Part shown: piece by piece, positions 53,581-62,457 of the stretch
Layout of the letters: the number at the start of each line of letters is the position of its first letter
How positions within the stretch are numbered: position 1 is the first letter of the stretch
From: Desulforamulus ferrireducens
Lineage (GTDB): Bacteria > Bacillota > Desulfotomaculia > Desulfotomaculales > Desulfotomaculaceae
NCBI RefSeq assembly: GCF_002005145.1
Contig: NZ_CP019698.1
Coordinates: forward strand, 1-64,000
Direction: 5' to 3'
Length of the DNA stretch: 64,000 nt
The notes under the pieces: generated by a model
The model's input: only the letters and a program-made list of their open reading frames with translations
Database searches by the model: none
Told to the model about the DNA's origin: nothing
Program-made: the position numbers and the translations under genes

Positions 53581-54227
53581 TTTCGTCCCCCCAGACATTT
53601 CCACATAATCATGCAGAGTATATTAATAATTAGGTAAATCTTATCGATGAGGTCTTGGCGCGAACAGTTTTGCTGCTCCTCCTGCCAGTAGCTTGCCAAA
53701 ATGGCAGGTTCCAACTCACATAGGGAAGCACGCAGGTAATTCAGTAAAGCAATCTCTTTGCCATTCTCCAACCTCACATGAAACTCACTGATGTCCAGGT
53801 GTTTTTCCAGGTTGGCCGAGCGTTGTTTGATTTCTTCCTCGGACCACTGCCAAAACTCTATGCTGGCCGGTGTCTGTTGCTCCCTGGCGGCCTGGCAGAC
53901 ATTTTGGAAGCACCGGGCTAAAGCCAGGATATCCTCTGCCAAATCAGTCTCTGAAGAATGTAACAGTTCCGCCGCGGTGAGGAAAAATAAAGCTTCGACC
54001 CTTTCCAGCTTTCTCAGTAATTTTAAGTCAGACCGGTTTGCCCCTGGCTCTTCCTGGTTGGCCGATATTTGCTGGTTAGTGGCAGGAGCGGTTACCAGCG
54101 TGACTCGTCTGTCAATCAAGAATTGGCGGGCTCCCGGTGTAATTTTTGTCTCTGGCTCCAGCACATATGAAGTGAAGGGCTCTCTTTTATATAGCTCCCG
54201 TAATTCCATTTCGGTGATAAATTTCAT
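53568..54227 (-). CDS. EutT-like protein lacking the Cys metal motif
   Basis: 219 residues. The N-terminus (FITEMELRELYKREP, ITPGARQFLIDRRVTLV) and the C-terminus (EIALLNYLRASLCELEP, IDKIYLIINILCMIMW) match EutT, the cobalamin adenosyltransferase of ethanolamine use. The His-Cys-Cys-Cys metal cluster of Salmonella EutT is not seen, and no cobalamin enzyme lies in this operon. It could be a repurposed EutT or the one serving B12 enzymes elsewhere. Confidence 0.75.
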   Translation of the reverse strand: MKFITEMELRELYKREPFTSYVLEPETKITPGARQFLIDRRVTLVTAPATNQQISANQEEPGANRSDLKLLRKLERVEALFFLTAAELLHSSETDLAEDILALARCFQNVCQAAREQQTPASIEFWQWSEEEIKQRSANLEKHLDISEFHVRLENGKEIALLNYLRASLCELEPAILASYWQEEQQNCSRQDLIDKIYLIINILCMIMWKCLGGRKWKP

Positions 54228-54314
54228 TGCCCACCTACCCCTTTTAAATCCCTTTGACCAGAGAAATACAATCTATATCAGGAAGTACTCCCGAGACCAG
54301 GGCAAAATCAGCCG

Positions 54315-54776
54315 CTACATGGTCTCCCTGCCTTTGAGCACTTTCTTATTTTCCAAGTAACTCAGTAACTCTGCTACGCCTGTACCATCCGTTAAGGAAA
54401 GGTAAAAGTAGGGTTCGGCAACCCCTATTCTCTTTAACTGTTGCCGGCATAGCTCCCTATTCTCCGGAGCCAAATCAGCCTTGGTAACCACGCCCACCAC
54501 CGGACAGGTAAAGGTTTTGGCAAAGCCCGGTGGGTATACTTCTCTGGGGTTGGCTTGATCCACCAATATTAGCAGCAGGGCTGCCCCCTGGGCTGTGGCA
54601 ATCAGATATTTATACATCCAAGCATTTTCCAAATAGGCTCCCGGTGTATCAATGGTATGGGGGCCGTAAATAACATCCTGTGTCTTTTTTAAGAGTCTTG
54701 CCGCATTATTTATAATATTACACAGGGTGGACTTGCCGGCTCCGCTTGGCCCCACCACCATAATGCGCTTTTTCAT
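54315..54776 (-). CDS. eutP: EutP/PduV-family GTPase-like protein
   Basis: 153 residues. Walker A GPSGAGKST lies at 9-17 and DTPGAYLEN is the G3-like motif. VVTKADL is the guanine-specificity region. EutP has acetate-kinase activity in some species and PduV links compartments to filaments in Salmonella. The ATG overlaps the stop of the shell gene upstream. Confidence 0.88.
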   Translation of the reverse strand: MKKRIMVVGPSGAGKSTLCNIINNAARLLKKTQDVIYGPHTIDTPGAYLENAWMYKYLIATAQGAALLLILVDQANPREVYPPGFAKTFTCPVVGVVTKADLAPENRELCRQQLKRIGVAEPYFYLSLTDGTGVAELLSYLENKKVLKGRETM

Positions 54777-55126
54777 GTGCGGGTAATCATGGCCGGGGTA
54801 AAACCCAGCAGCTTTTCCAAGGTGTCATTAATGGCTAGCATAGCATTCTCCACGCTGGCCACATCGCCGGCTATAACCAGGGAACCGGTAAAACGATCCA
54901 GAAATCCGATCTCCACGTCTGAGGTCTTAGTGGCTATATCTGCCGCGATAATGGCAGCTTCGCAGGGAGTCAGGGTGGCAATGCCAATGGCTCCCTTTTC
55001 TTCAATGCCCAGACGTTCGTAGAGTTCCGGTACGGGTGAGGCGATAATGTGAGCCAGCGTCATTTGTTTGCCTGGCACGGATTCTTGAATAATCCGTCTT
55101 TTGTCAAATTCATCAGCCACTCCCAT
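54773..55126 (-). CDS. eutS: Circularly permuted BMC shell protein, EutS/PduU type
   Basis: 117 residues: DKRRIIQESVPGKQMTLAHI opens the protein and forms the beta-barrel plug typical of EutS/PduU. GAIGIATLTPCEAAIIAADIA and EIGFLDRFTGSLVIAGDVASV follow. The order is permuted relative to PduA. It overlaps eutP by four bases. Confidence 0.93.
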   Translation of the reverse strand: MGVADEFDKRRIIQESVPGKQMTLAHIIASPVPELYERLGIEEKGAIGIATLTPCEAAIIAADIATKTSDVEIGFLDRFTGSLVIAGDVASVENAMLAINDTLEKLLGFTPAMITRT

Positions 55127-55145
55127 ACACTCCCTCCCTGCCAGC

Positions 55146-56099
55146 TTAGTGCCTAATTATTTGCACCTGTAAGTCATATTCCTTAATAATGGCCTCAATT
55201 CTATCCAGTTCCGCTGCCTGATAGCTTAGATCTTCGGTAATGGCATAGGTTAGATCCAACTGCTTATATTTGTTGATGCCCAGCTTGTGGTAGGGCAACA
55301 AGTCAATACCTTGAAAATTCTTGTAGATTTTAAAGCCTTGGAGAAACTCCATGGTGCCGCGGATGGTTTCTTCACTATCATTAAGCCCACGAACTAAAGG
55401 CATCCTTATTTTCACCTGATAACCCCGGCGGATTAGCTCGGTAAGATTCTCCAGGATACGCTCATTGCGCACCCCTGTTAGTTCATAATGCCTGTCAGAA
55501 TCTATATGCTTCAAATCATAGAGGAACAAATCTATAAACGGAGCCATCTTCAGCAGGGTTTCCAGTTTGGTATAGCCCGAGGTTTCTATGGCTGTGTGGA
55601 TACCCAGCCTTTTGCATTCCGTCAGCAGGTTGGTGGCAAACTCCGGCTGAGCCGTCACCTCCCCACCCCCCAGGGTCACTCCTCCACCTGAACTCAGGTA
55701 GAAGAGTGTGTCCTGTTGGATGATCGCCAAGACTTCGGAGATGGTTTTGTCTGAGCCTACAATGGATAGGGCCCGTTTGGGGCAAACAGATTCGCACTTA
55801 CGGCAGCCTACACAGTCAATGTTTCTCTTAACTTTATGCCGTGGTTCTGATTCACCCTGAAAATAATGGATTTGGACAGGACAGACAGGAATGCAGCTAC
55901 CACACTGGATACAGAGATCTTCCTGATACATCACCTGGTATTTTCTCTCCAGACCCTCGGGGTTAGAACACCATTTGCAGCGCAGTGGACAACCCTTGAA
56001 GAAAATCAAGGTCCTTACCCCCGGTCCGTCATAGATGGAATATTTCTGGACATTGAAGATTCTCGCTTTTCTTTCGATAATGCTACTGCCCGTACTCAT
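55146..56099 (-). CDS. cutD: Choline trimethylamine-lyase activating enzyme (radical SAM)
   Basis: About 317 residues. The radical-SAM motif CPLRCKWC is followed by two extra 4Fe-4S motifs, CIQCGSCIPVCP and CVGCRKCESVCP, as in glycyl-radical activases. GGGVTLGGGEVTAQPEF is the SAM-binding GGE region. It installs the glycyl radical on CutC. The ATG at 56099 (AAAGGGA upstream) is preferred; an in-frame extension to 56183 would overlap cutC. Confidence 0.94.
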   Translation of the reverse strand: MSTGSSIIERKARIFNVQKYSIYDGPGVRTLIFFKGCPLRCKWCSNPEGLERKYQVMYQEDLCIQCGSCIPVCPVQIHYFQGESEPRHKVKRNIDCVGCRKCESVCPKRALSIVGSDKTISEVLAIIQQDTLFYLSSGGGVTLGGGEVTAQPEFATNLLTECKRLGIHTAIETSGYTKLETLLKMAPFIDLFLYDLKHIDSDRHYELTGVRNERILENLTELIRRGYQVKIRMPLVRGLNDSEETIRGTMEFLQGFKIYKNFQGIDLLPYHKLGINKYKQLDLTYAITEDLSYQAAELDRIEAIIKEYDLQVQIIRH

Positions 56100-56128
56100 C
56101 CTGTCCACATCCCTTTCTATTACTATCC

Positions 56129-58678
56129 CTAGAAGTGATCCAGCACAGTTCTGCTGATAATTTCGTCCTGTACTTCTTTGCACAGTTCTACGAAGTACGC
56201 GCTATAGCCAGCTACACGAATGATCAGATCCCGATATTTTTCTGGTTCCTTCTGTGCTTTTTTCAATACCTCGTTATCAACATAGCTGAACTGCATCTGC
56301 CCGTTGCCGAGGATAGAGGCTGTTCTCAGCAGGGTGATTAAGCCATTTTCCCCTTCGGGAGTTTCCAGAATGCCGCGTAGCAGTTTAAAGTTATGCACCA
56401 TACCAATATTCATGGATTCACAGCTTAGCTTACTAACTGACTTGATAATGGCTGTGGGACCCAATTTATCTGCGCCCTGGGTGGGACTAATACCATCGGA
56501 CAGTGGCGTCCAATCCAGACGTCCATTGGCAGAGGCCCCGGTAATTTCCCCGAAGGGGGTGTTGTTGGAAATGGAAAGGGTACCGTGGCTAAAGTGCGAA
56601 TACAGCATTTTAAATTTACGGTGGGTTCTTTCCGTCCAGGTGATAATATCTGCGGCAATCTCATCCACATAGTCGATATCATTACCATACTTGGGTGCGT
56701 TCAGGCAATCGGTGCGCAGTTCTTCATAGCCCACAAAGTTGGCTGCCAGGGCATCACGCAATTGCTTAAGGGTATATTTCTTTTCATCAAAGACCAGTTT
56801 TTTAATGGCAGCCATGGAATCGGCATAGGTGCCTAAGCCAGAGAAGATTAGGCCGGGGCCGTAATTAATGACCGCGCCGCCATTGGTAACGTCGGTACCT
56901 TTTTCCATACATCCTTCCACCAGGATGGACATCAGCGGCTTGGGTGCCAGTTCTCTATGCACCCGTTGACTTACCAGGGTACCGATGGCAGACATGCGAA
57001 TAATATGCTCAATTTGCTTTTTAACCGCTGCATCAAATTCTTCATAGGTCTTAAAGTTATCCAAATCACCGGTGTCCAGACCTTGTTTGGTGCCATGCCA
57101 CTTCATCACGCCGCGGTTGAGTACGAATTCAATGGCAATGGGCCACTGGGTATAACCGGTGGAAGTCCATTGATAGATGCGCCCAGACTTTTGTGGTTCC
57201 ACACAACCCATCATGCAATAATCCCGAGCATCCTCAATGTCAAAGCCCTTGGCCAGCATCATTTTGATATGGGCATCATCAAAGTGGCAGGCGGGGAAGC
57301 CTAGTCCCGCTTTCACCACTTCCACAATTTTCTTTAAGTATTCCTGTGGTGATTTATTATGAATCCGGCAAGCCAGGGAGGGTTGATACATCCTGGTCAA
57401 ACGAACGGCATCCATAATTAGGTAGGTCAGCTCGTTGGTGGCATCCCCACCGGTTCTTTTTTGACCGCCCACGGTACAGTTGACAAAGGGCTGGTAACCG
57501 GCAAAGTATTTTGCCCCCGACTCACTGGACAGCCACATAACCTCGGAGCACTTAATAATAAAGCAGCTTAATAACTCAAAGGCTTCCAGTTTGTTCATAC
57601 GTCCGGCTTCCAGGTCAGCCTTAAACATGGGATAAATATATTGGTCCAGGCGTCCCAGGGAGATACCGGTTTGGTTTTCTTCCACCACAAACAAAGATTC
57701 CAGGGTCCAGATGGACTGGAGCGCTTCATGGAAGGTACGGGGTGGGTTAGCCGGTACATTGGTTAAGATATCGGAAATCTTGTACAGTTCTTTTTTGCGC
57801 ACGGCATCCGTCTCTTTGTCCGCCAGTTCCTTGGCATAATCGGATAGCCGTTTGGCATAGGTCAGGATACCGTCACAGGTTTCTATGCACGCTTTATAGA
57901 AGTAGATCTTGTCAATGTCCTCAGGGTTTTCCATGGACAGCTTGCTCAGTCTTTCCACGGCTTCCTGGCGGACGCCATTAATGCCCTTTTTAATCAGGAT
58001 GATGTCATAACCCGGGCAGGTGTCCCCGCCGCCATTAACCTGATGGTAAGATAGATCACTGACATAGGCTTCCCCGGAAAAGGACCAAACACCGGCTTCT
58101 TCATATTGCTGCTGGCAAATTTCGTCCAGGCTTCTGCCTTCCCAGAAGGGGAAAATCTCTTCCCTTAATATACGCTTGTCCTCTTCACTAATTTCAAAGG
58201 GGTCCTGAGGTCTGGTGGACATGGTATCCAGCTCATCCCTTACCCATCTCCAGGCAATATCCGGTGAAAAGGCGCCGGCCCTCGGCTTGCCGCAGGGATG
58301 TCCGACAATCAGTTCATCATCTTGAATCAACAGGGGAGCAGTTTCACAGGCCCTTCTAAAGCACTTGGCCCGTAGTAAAATCTTGGGTAAACCGGGATTT
58401 TCCTTGGTTACCTCGGTAAAGGCAATGGCCCGGTAAATACTCACACTGGGCTTAACCTTTAAGTAGTTGGCCCGCAACCTCTCCAAACGTGGTGTAAGAC
58501 CGGTAATTTCCCCCTCAAAGGCCGGGGATTTTGCTTCAGTTGCACAACTGGTTTGCGAATCGTTGGCAGCTAATTCCTTGGAAATTCCCTGGAACAGCTT
58601 TAAAATAGCAGCAGTTTCTTCCGGGGATAAATGTTTAGTGGCCTCCGCAAATCTGCTGGTGAATTCCTTTATATCCAA
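56129..58678 (-). CDS. cutC: Choline trimethylamine-lyase (glycyl radical enzyme)
   Basis: 849 residues; cleaves choline to trimethylamine and acetaldehyde. Key positions: Asp219 in [11 protein letters not shown], Cys492 and Glu494 in [12 protein letters not shown], Gly824 in [12 protein letters not shown]. Each is offset by three from Desulfovibrio alaskensis CutC (D216, C489, E491, G821). [16 protein letters not shown] lines the choline pocket. An amphipathic N-terminal helix ([17 protein letters not shown]) plus linker probably directs encapsulation. The TTG start follows GGAGGAAG. Glycerol dehydratase and pyruvate formate-lyase are excluded by these residues. Confidence 0.96.
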   Translation of the reverse strand: MDIKEFTSRFAEATKHLSPEETAAILKLFQGISKELAANDSQTSCATEAKSPAFEGEITGLTPRLERLRANYLKVKPSVSIYRAIAFTEVTKENPGLPKILLRAKCFRRACETAPLLIQDDELIVGHPCGKPRAGAFSPDIAWRWVRDELDTMSTRPQDPFEISEEDKRILREEIFPFWEGRSLDEICQQQYEEAGVWSFSGEAYVSDLSYHQVNGGGDTCPGYDIILIKKGINGVRQEAVERLSKLSMENPEDIDKIYFYKACIETCDGILTYAKRLSDYAKELADKETDAVRKKELYKISDILTNVPANPPRTFHEALQSIWTLESLFVVEENQTGISLGRLDQYIYPMFKADLEAGRMNKLEAFELLSCFIIKCSEVMWLSSESGAKYFAGYQPFVNCTVGGQKRTGGDATNELTYLIMDAVRLTRMYQPSLACRIHNKSPQEYLKKIVEVVKAGLGFPACHFDDAHIKMMLAKGFDIEDARDYCMMGCVEPQKSGRIYQWTSTGYTQWPIAIEFVLNRGVMKWHGTKQGLDTGDLDNFKTYEEFDAAVKKQIEHIIRMSAIGTLVSQRVHRELAPKPLMSILVEGCMEKGTDVTNGGAVINYGPGLIFSGLGTYADSMAAIKKLVFDEKKYTLKQLRDALAANFVGYEELRTDCLNAPKYGNDIDYVDEIAADIITWTERTHRKFKMLYSHFSHGTLSISNNTPFGEITGASANGRLDWTPLSDGISPTQGADKLGPTAIIKSVSKLSCESMNIGMVHNFKLLRGILETPEGENGLITLLRTASILGNGQMQFSYVDNEVLKKAQKEPEKYRDLIIRVAGYSAYFVELCKEVQDEIISRTVLDHF

Positions 58679-58710
58679 CCTTTTCTTCCTCCCTCCGATT
58701 AATTAATTGG

Positions 58711-59847
58711 TTAAAAGGATTTTTGGTAAATAGCTATCAGGTCTTCTTTAGAAGGCTTTCTAGGATTGGTCGGGGTACAACGATCCTGCAGGGCCAGCTC
58801 TGCCATGTTAGCCAGTTCTTGCTGGAATTTGCTTTGATCTATACCCAGCTCCCGCAGCCCGTTCTGAATGCCCAGGGATTTTTTCAGGTCCTTAACGGCT
58901 TGCAGGAAATTAACCGTGCCCTCCCGGTAAGTCCGGGCCGGTAATTGTAAAACGGCGGCCAATCTAGCGTATCTTTCAGCTACCCGTTTATCCTTGGGGT
59001 CATTTAAATTGGCGTTATATTCTAACACCGCGCTAAGTAGCAGGGCATTGGACCGTCCGTGGGAAAGGTGAAAGGTTGCTCCCAAAGCATGGGCCAAGCT
59101 ATGGTTAATCCCTAAATTAGCATTGGTAAAGGCCATACCCGCTAAGCAAGACGCCTTTTGAATACGTTCTCTGGCACAGGCATTACCGGTATCGTTGTAG
59201 AGGGTGACGAGATTCTCAAAAATTAATTGCACTGCCTTTTCTGCCAGGGCATCCGTGCAGTAGGTAGCTTCGGTGGAAACATAGGCTTCAATGGCATGTA
59301 CCAGCGCGTCCATACCGGTATCCGCCACCACCTGCTGAGGCACGTGTTGAATACAGGTGGAATCCAGAATAGCAATATCCGGAGCCATCCAATCATCCAC
59401 CAGGCAAATCTTTTGTCCATCGGCAGTAATGACCGAGAAGTTGGTCACCTCTGAGCCGGTACCGCTGGTGGAAGGAATGGCAATAAAGAGTGGTTTGCGG
59501 AATTCCTCCCCGGCTGCCTTGCTAAACTGCCAGAGGGAGTACAAGATGCCTTTAGCAGCATCAATGACCGAGCCTCCGCCTAAAGCAACAATGGTATCCG
59601 CCTGAGTTTTCAAGTAGCTTTGCATGCCGGCGGCAATAACCTTTACATCGGGGTCGGGACGCACTTCGGTAAAAACATCCACCTTTATTCCTGTTTCCTG
59701 TAAATAATCAATGGTTTTTTGCAGATAACCCAGTTTTTCCATGATGGCATCCGAAACAATAAAGGCACGGTTACCTTTAACTTCCTTAAGATATTCCATG
59801 GAGCCCTCACAGAAATAAATCTTGGGCTTAATCACAAACTGTTTCAT
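58711..59847 (-). CDS. cutO: Iron-dependent alcohol dehydrogenase (EutG/PduQ/CutO type)
   Basis: 378 residues of the group III alcohol dehydrogenases. GGGSVIDAAKGIL is the nucleotide loop; STSGTGSEVTNFSV and GMDALVHAIEAYVS follow, and the metal ligands include His in NHSLAHALGATFHLSHG. It reduces acetaldehyde to ethanol and regenerates NAD for the dehydrogenase inside the shell. It lies between cutC and the variant ALDH. Confidence 0.92.
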   Translation of the reverse strand: MKQFVIKPKIYFCEGSMEYLKEVKGNRAFIVSDAIMEKLGYLQKTIDYLQETGIKVDVFTEVRPDPDVKVIAAGMQSYLKTQADTIVALGGGSVIDAAKGILYSLWQFSKAAGEEFRKPLFIAIPSTSGTGSEVTNFSVITADGQKICLVDDWMAPDIAILDSTCIQHVPQQVVADTGMDALVHAIEAYVSTEATYCTDALAEKAVQLIFENLVTLYNDTGNACARERIQKASCLAGMAFTNANLGINHSLAHALGATFHLSHGRSNALLLSAVLEYNANLNDPKDKRVAERYARLAAVLQLPARTYREGTVNFLQAVKDLKKSLGIQNGLRELGIDQSKFQQELANMAELALQDRCTPTNPRKPSKEDLIAIYQKSF

Positions 59848-59870
59848 TGCCGCTCACCTCAATGCCAGCG

Positions 59871-61367
59871 TTACTTGAGTTGTTTAAGTAACTCTGTCAA
59901 CAATTGATTTAATTCTTCAATGCTGCCAATGGAGTATTCCCTAGCCGAACAGCGTGATCCAACGGCCGTTGCACATTGGCCAGCCTTTACACTACTACCC
60001 TTGATATCCTCCAGCTGTCGCACCCCGTAACCCACTTTACGGATGTTAATTAGATTCATGGGTGTGACATTGTCAGAGGTATAGCCGCCGCCCGCCGCGC
60101 CGCAGCCCAGGGTGAGGGCCGGGAAGAGGTTAGTGGTGGCGCCGATCCCCCCTAAACTGGAGGGGGTGTTGATCAATACACGGGAAACTGGTTTTTTAAG
60201 GGCAAATTCCCGAATGACCTGCTCATTGCGGGAGTGGATGACCAGGGTGTGTCCCATCCCTTCGTTGACCAGCAATTCAATACACTTTTCACAGGCATTG
60301 AGCCAGTCCTTTTCCACAAAAAAGGCCAGCACCGGGCAGAGTTTTTCTCTGGCATAGGGATTGGTGGCAGTCACATATTTTTGTTCTGAAATAAGTACGG
60401 TGGTATTTTCCGGCACCCGCAGGCCTGTGCGCTGTGCTATTTCTATGGCCGATTTCCCCACTAATTCGGGATTGATACTGCCATCCCGGCGGAAGAAATA
60501 TTGGCTGAGTTTTTCCGATTCCAGGGCAGACATAAAGTAAGCTCCGCATCGCTTTAACTCTTGCCTTACCTCATCAGCAATGCACTCCTCAGCCACGATG
60601 GATTGTTCTGAGGCCGAGACAATGCCGTTATCAAAGGTCCTGCTGGCAATAATATCTGCCACAGCCTTTTTGATGTCCGCCGAACGTTCAATAAAGGCTG
60701 GTCCGTTGCCCGGGCCACCATAGATAACAGGTTTGCCGGAGGAGTAGGCTGCCTTCACCAGCTTCGGCACACCGGTTATTAAAACCAGAGATGTGTCTTT
60801 GTGATTCATCAGGGCCACTGTGCCGTCCACCGCCTGGGTGTGTAAATAGCCAATGGCTCCGCTGGGTAAACCACTTTCCTCCGCAGCCTCAATGAGTATA
60901 TCCAGCACCTTGGCAATGGATTTTTTGGCCTTGGGGTGGGGTGCAATAACAATGGCATTGCCTGATTTAATGGCAATTAGTGTCTTATATATGGTGGTGG
61001 ATACGGGATTGGTGGCGGGAGGCAAGGCGACAATTACCCCTACCGGCACCCCAATGTCCATGGTCTTCTTTTCTTTGTCTTCAGCAATAATACCGACCAC
61101 TTTAAGATCCTTGATTCGCCGATAGAGAAAGTCACTGGCAAAAACATTCTTGATCAGCTTGTCCTGCCATTTGCCAAAGCCGGTTTCCTCCTGAGACATG
61201 ATGGCCAGTTCTTTGGCGTGCTTAAAGGCCGCGGCAGCCATCCGACCAACTATTTGATCCAGTTTTTCCTGAGGAAAGGTGGCTAATATCCTTTGCGCCT
61301 CCCGAGCATTTTCCACCAAAATCCGAGCCTCTTGGACGGAGAGCAAATCATTGTCTATTCTGTGCAT
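59871..61367 (-). CDS. cutB: Aldehyde dehydrogenase homologue with Ser in place of the catalytic Cys
   Basis: 498 residues, alignable without gaps over the N-terminal half with the second ALDH of the operon. The catalytic segment reads TFDNGIVSASEQ: residue 251 is Ser (codon TCG, positions 60615-60617) where the partner has Cys251. The rest of the fold, including YGGPGNGPAFIERS and TPSSLGGIGATTNL, is intact. An N-terminal amphipathic helix is kept. It is probably inactive as a CoA-acylating dehydrogenase and may have a structural or regulatory role. The gene symbol is given by position in the operon and is tentative. Confidence 0.88.
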   Translation of the reverse strand: MHRIDNDLLSVQEARILVENAREAQRILATFPQEKLDQIVGRMAAAAFKHAKELAIMSQEETGFGKWQDKLIKNVFASDFLYRRIKDLKVVGIIAEDKEKKTMDIGVPVGVIVALPPATNPVSTTIYKTLIAIKSGNAIVIAPHPKAKKSIAKVLDILIEAAEESGLPSGAIGYLHTQAVDGTVALMNHKDTSLVLITGVPKLVKAAYSSGKPVIYGGPGNGPAFIERSADIKKAVADIIASRTFDNGIVSASEQSIVAEECIADEVRQELKRCGAYFMSALESEKLSQYFFRRDGSINPELVGKSAIEIAQRTGLRVPENTTVLISEQKYVTATNPYAREKLCPVLAFFVEKDWLNACEKCIELLVNEGMGHTLVIHSRNEQVIREFALKKPVSRVLINTPSSLGGIGATTNLFPALTLGCGAAGGGYTSDNVTPMNLINIRKVGYGVRQLEDIKGSSVKAGQCATAVGSRCSAREYSIGSIEELNQLLTELLKQLK

Positions 61368-61409
61368 CTTTTAATCTCCCTCCTTTCCGTCGGCAAAGGT
61401 TAACCTGCT

Positions 61410-61700
61410 TTATAAATCCAAATCATATTTGGCGATAATCTTTTCAATTTCAATATGCGGCCGGGCAATGACCAGGGAGCAATAAACCTTGCCCACTTTG
61501 CTGGCTTCTTTAACGCCAGCTTCCACAGCCGCTTTCACCGCACCTACATCGCCACGTACCACGACGGAAACCAAACCGGAAGCCACGTTTTCGTAACCAA
61601 TCAATTCCACGTCCGCAGCTTTGCACATGGCATCCGCAGCTTCAATTACCGAAACCAGGCTGTAGGTTTCAATGAAGCCCAGGGCATCATTTTTGTTCAC
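61410..61700 (-). CDS. BMC-H shell protein
   Basis: A 96-residue BMC domain: NDALGFIETYSLVSVIEAAD, AADVELIGYENVASGLVSV and [15 protein letters not shown], ending in a short acidic tail. The GTG start is preceded by GGAAAGGGG. It is paralogous to the shell genes at 46472 and 61738, with a different pore-side sequence. Confidence 0.95.
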   Translation of the reverse strand: MNKNDALGFIETYSLVSVIEAADAMCKAADVELIGYENVASGLVSVVVRGDVGAVKAAVEAGVKEASKVGKVYCSLVIARPHIEIEKIIAKYDLDL

Positions 61701-61737
61701 GCGGATTCCCCTTTCCTAACTAATCAGCTGTTCCGCA

Positions 61738-62034
61738 TCAAGCATCAATATCGTGTTTGGAAACAATCTTGCCCACCGGTTTAATTGGTCGCGGCATAAC
61801 GTTGTAGGCAGTAAGTTCACCAATGGCAGCCGCAGCAGCTGCGCCTGCTTCCACCGCTGACCTCACTGCTGCCACATCGCCTTTGACCATCACGGTGACA
61901 AGCCCGGAACCCATATTCTCATAGGAAACAAGGGTAACGTCAGCAGCTTTCAGCATGACATCCGCCGCTTGAATGGCCGGCACCATACCTCTTGTTTCAA
62001 TCAGACCCAGCGCTTCCTCGCCAGAGTATTTCAT
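61738..62034 (-). CDS. BMC-H shell protein
   Basis: About 98 residues: [38 protein letters not shown] and KGDVAAVRSAVEAGAAA. The ATG at 62034 is preferred, since the in-frame upstream codons add an unrelated MREKGVVS. It is the first shell gene of the operon and likely a major facet component. Confidence 0.94.
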   Translation of the reverse strand: MKYSGEEALGLIETRGMVPAIQAADVMLKAADVTLVSYENMGSGLVTVMVKGDVAAVRSAVEAGAAAAAAIGELTAYNVMPRPIKPVGKIVSKHDIDA

Positions 62035-62133
62035 CGAGACAACCCCTTTTTCTCGCATTACTTCATCGTTCAGCCCGCTCAGGCCTATATAATCAGGATA
62101 GTAAGCTCATGTGTTAAATAATTTAGTTGATTA

Positions 62134-62170
62134 CAGGCAGGGATTGGCTCACCAATGCCGTCCCTGCCTG
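62134..62170 (-). terminator. Strong intra-operon hairpin (attenuator or RNA-processing site)
   Basis: CAGGCAGGGA...TCCCTGCCTG with an inner pairing (ATTGG/CCAAT); no T tract follows on the minus strand. It lies in the 128-base gap between the 88-residue gene and the first shell gene, so partial termination or transcript stabilisation is possible. Confidence 0.6.
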
Positions 62171-62186
62171 AAAAGCAATCCATGAT

Positions 62187-62453
62187 TTAGTCGGGGATGT
62201 ATTTGTTTATGGTTGCAGCCCCTTCTTCGTGGGCACGGTAATATACTCTCAATTCTCCCTTTTCATCAAGCTCAAATCTGGTTTCCTCCAGGAGTCCATT
62301 GGCCTCACCCGTCATGATGGCTTCGACAACAGCAGGTTTATTCAAGGCTTTGAAATGGCCATATTCTCCCTTTAACGCTTCAATCACGTCCTCAGCGCAG
62401 GCTTCCTTTACTGTTGTAAAATACTTCAAAATGGCGTAATTCAGTGGTTTCAT
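62187..62453 (-). CDS. Small winged-helix-like protein of the choline locus, unknown
   Basis: 88 residues: YAILKYFTTVKEACAEDVIEALKGE and NKPAVVEAIMTGEANGLLEETR look like a three-helix winged-helix unit, ending in a beta wing (LDEKGELRVYYRAHE). It has no membrane segment. It follows the DMT permease by four bases with AAGGAGG, so the two are tightly coupled. A role as regulator or transporter partner is possible; the function is unknown. Confidence 0.75.
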   Translation of the reverse strand: MKPLNYAILKYFTTVKEACAEDVIEALKGEYGHFKALNKPAVVEAIMTGEANGLLEETRFELDEKGELRVYYRAHEEGAATINKYIPD

Positions 62454-62457
62454 TGGC

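Noticed and set aside
56129-58678. Glycerol/diol dehydratase or pyruvate formate-lyase
   Set aside because: The substrate-pocket sequence around [20 protein letters not shown] and Asp219 match choline lyase, and CutD-type activase plus compartment genes accompany it.
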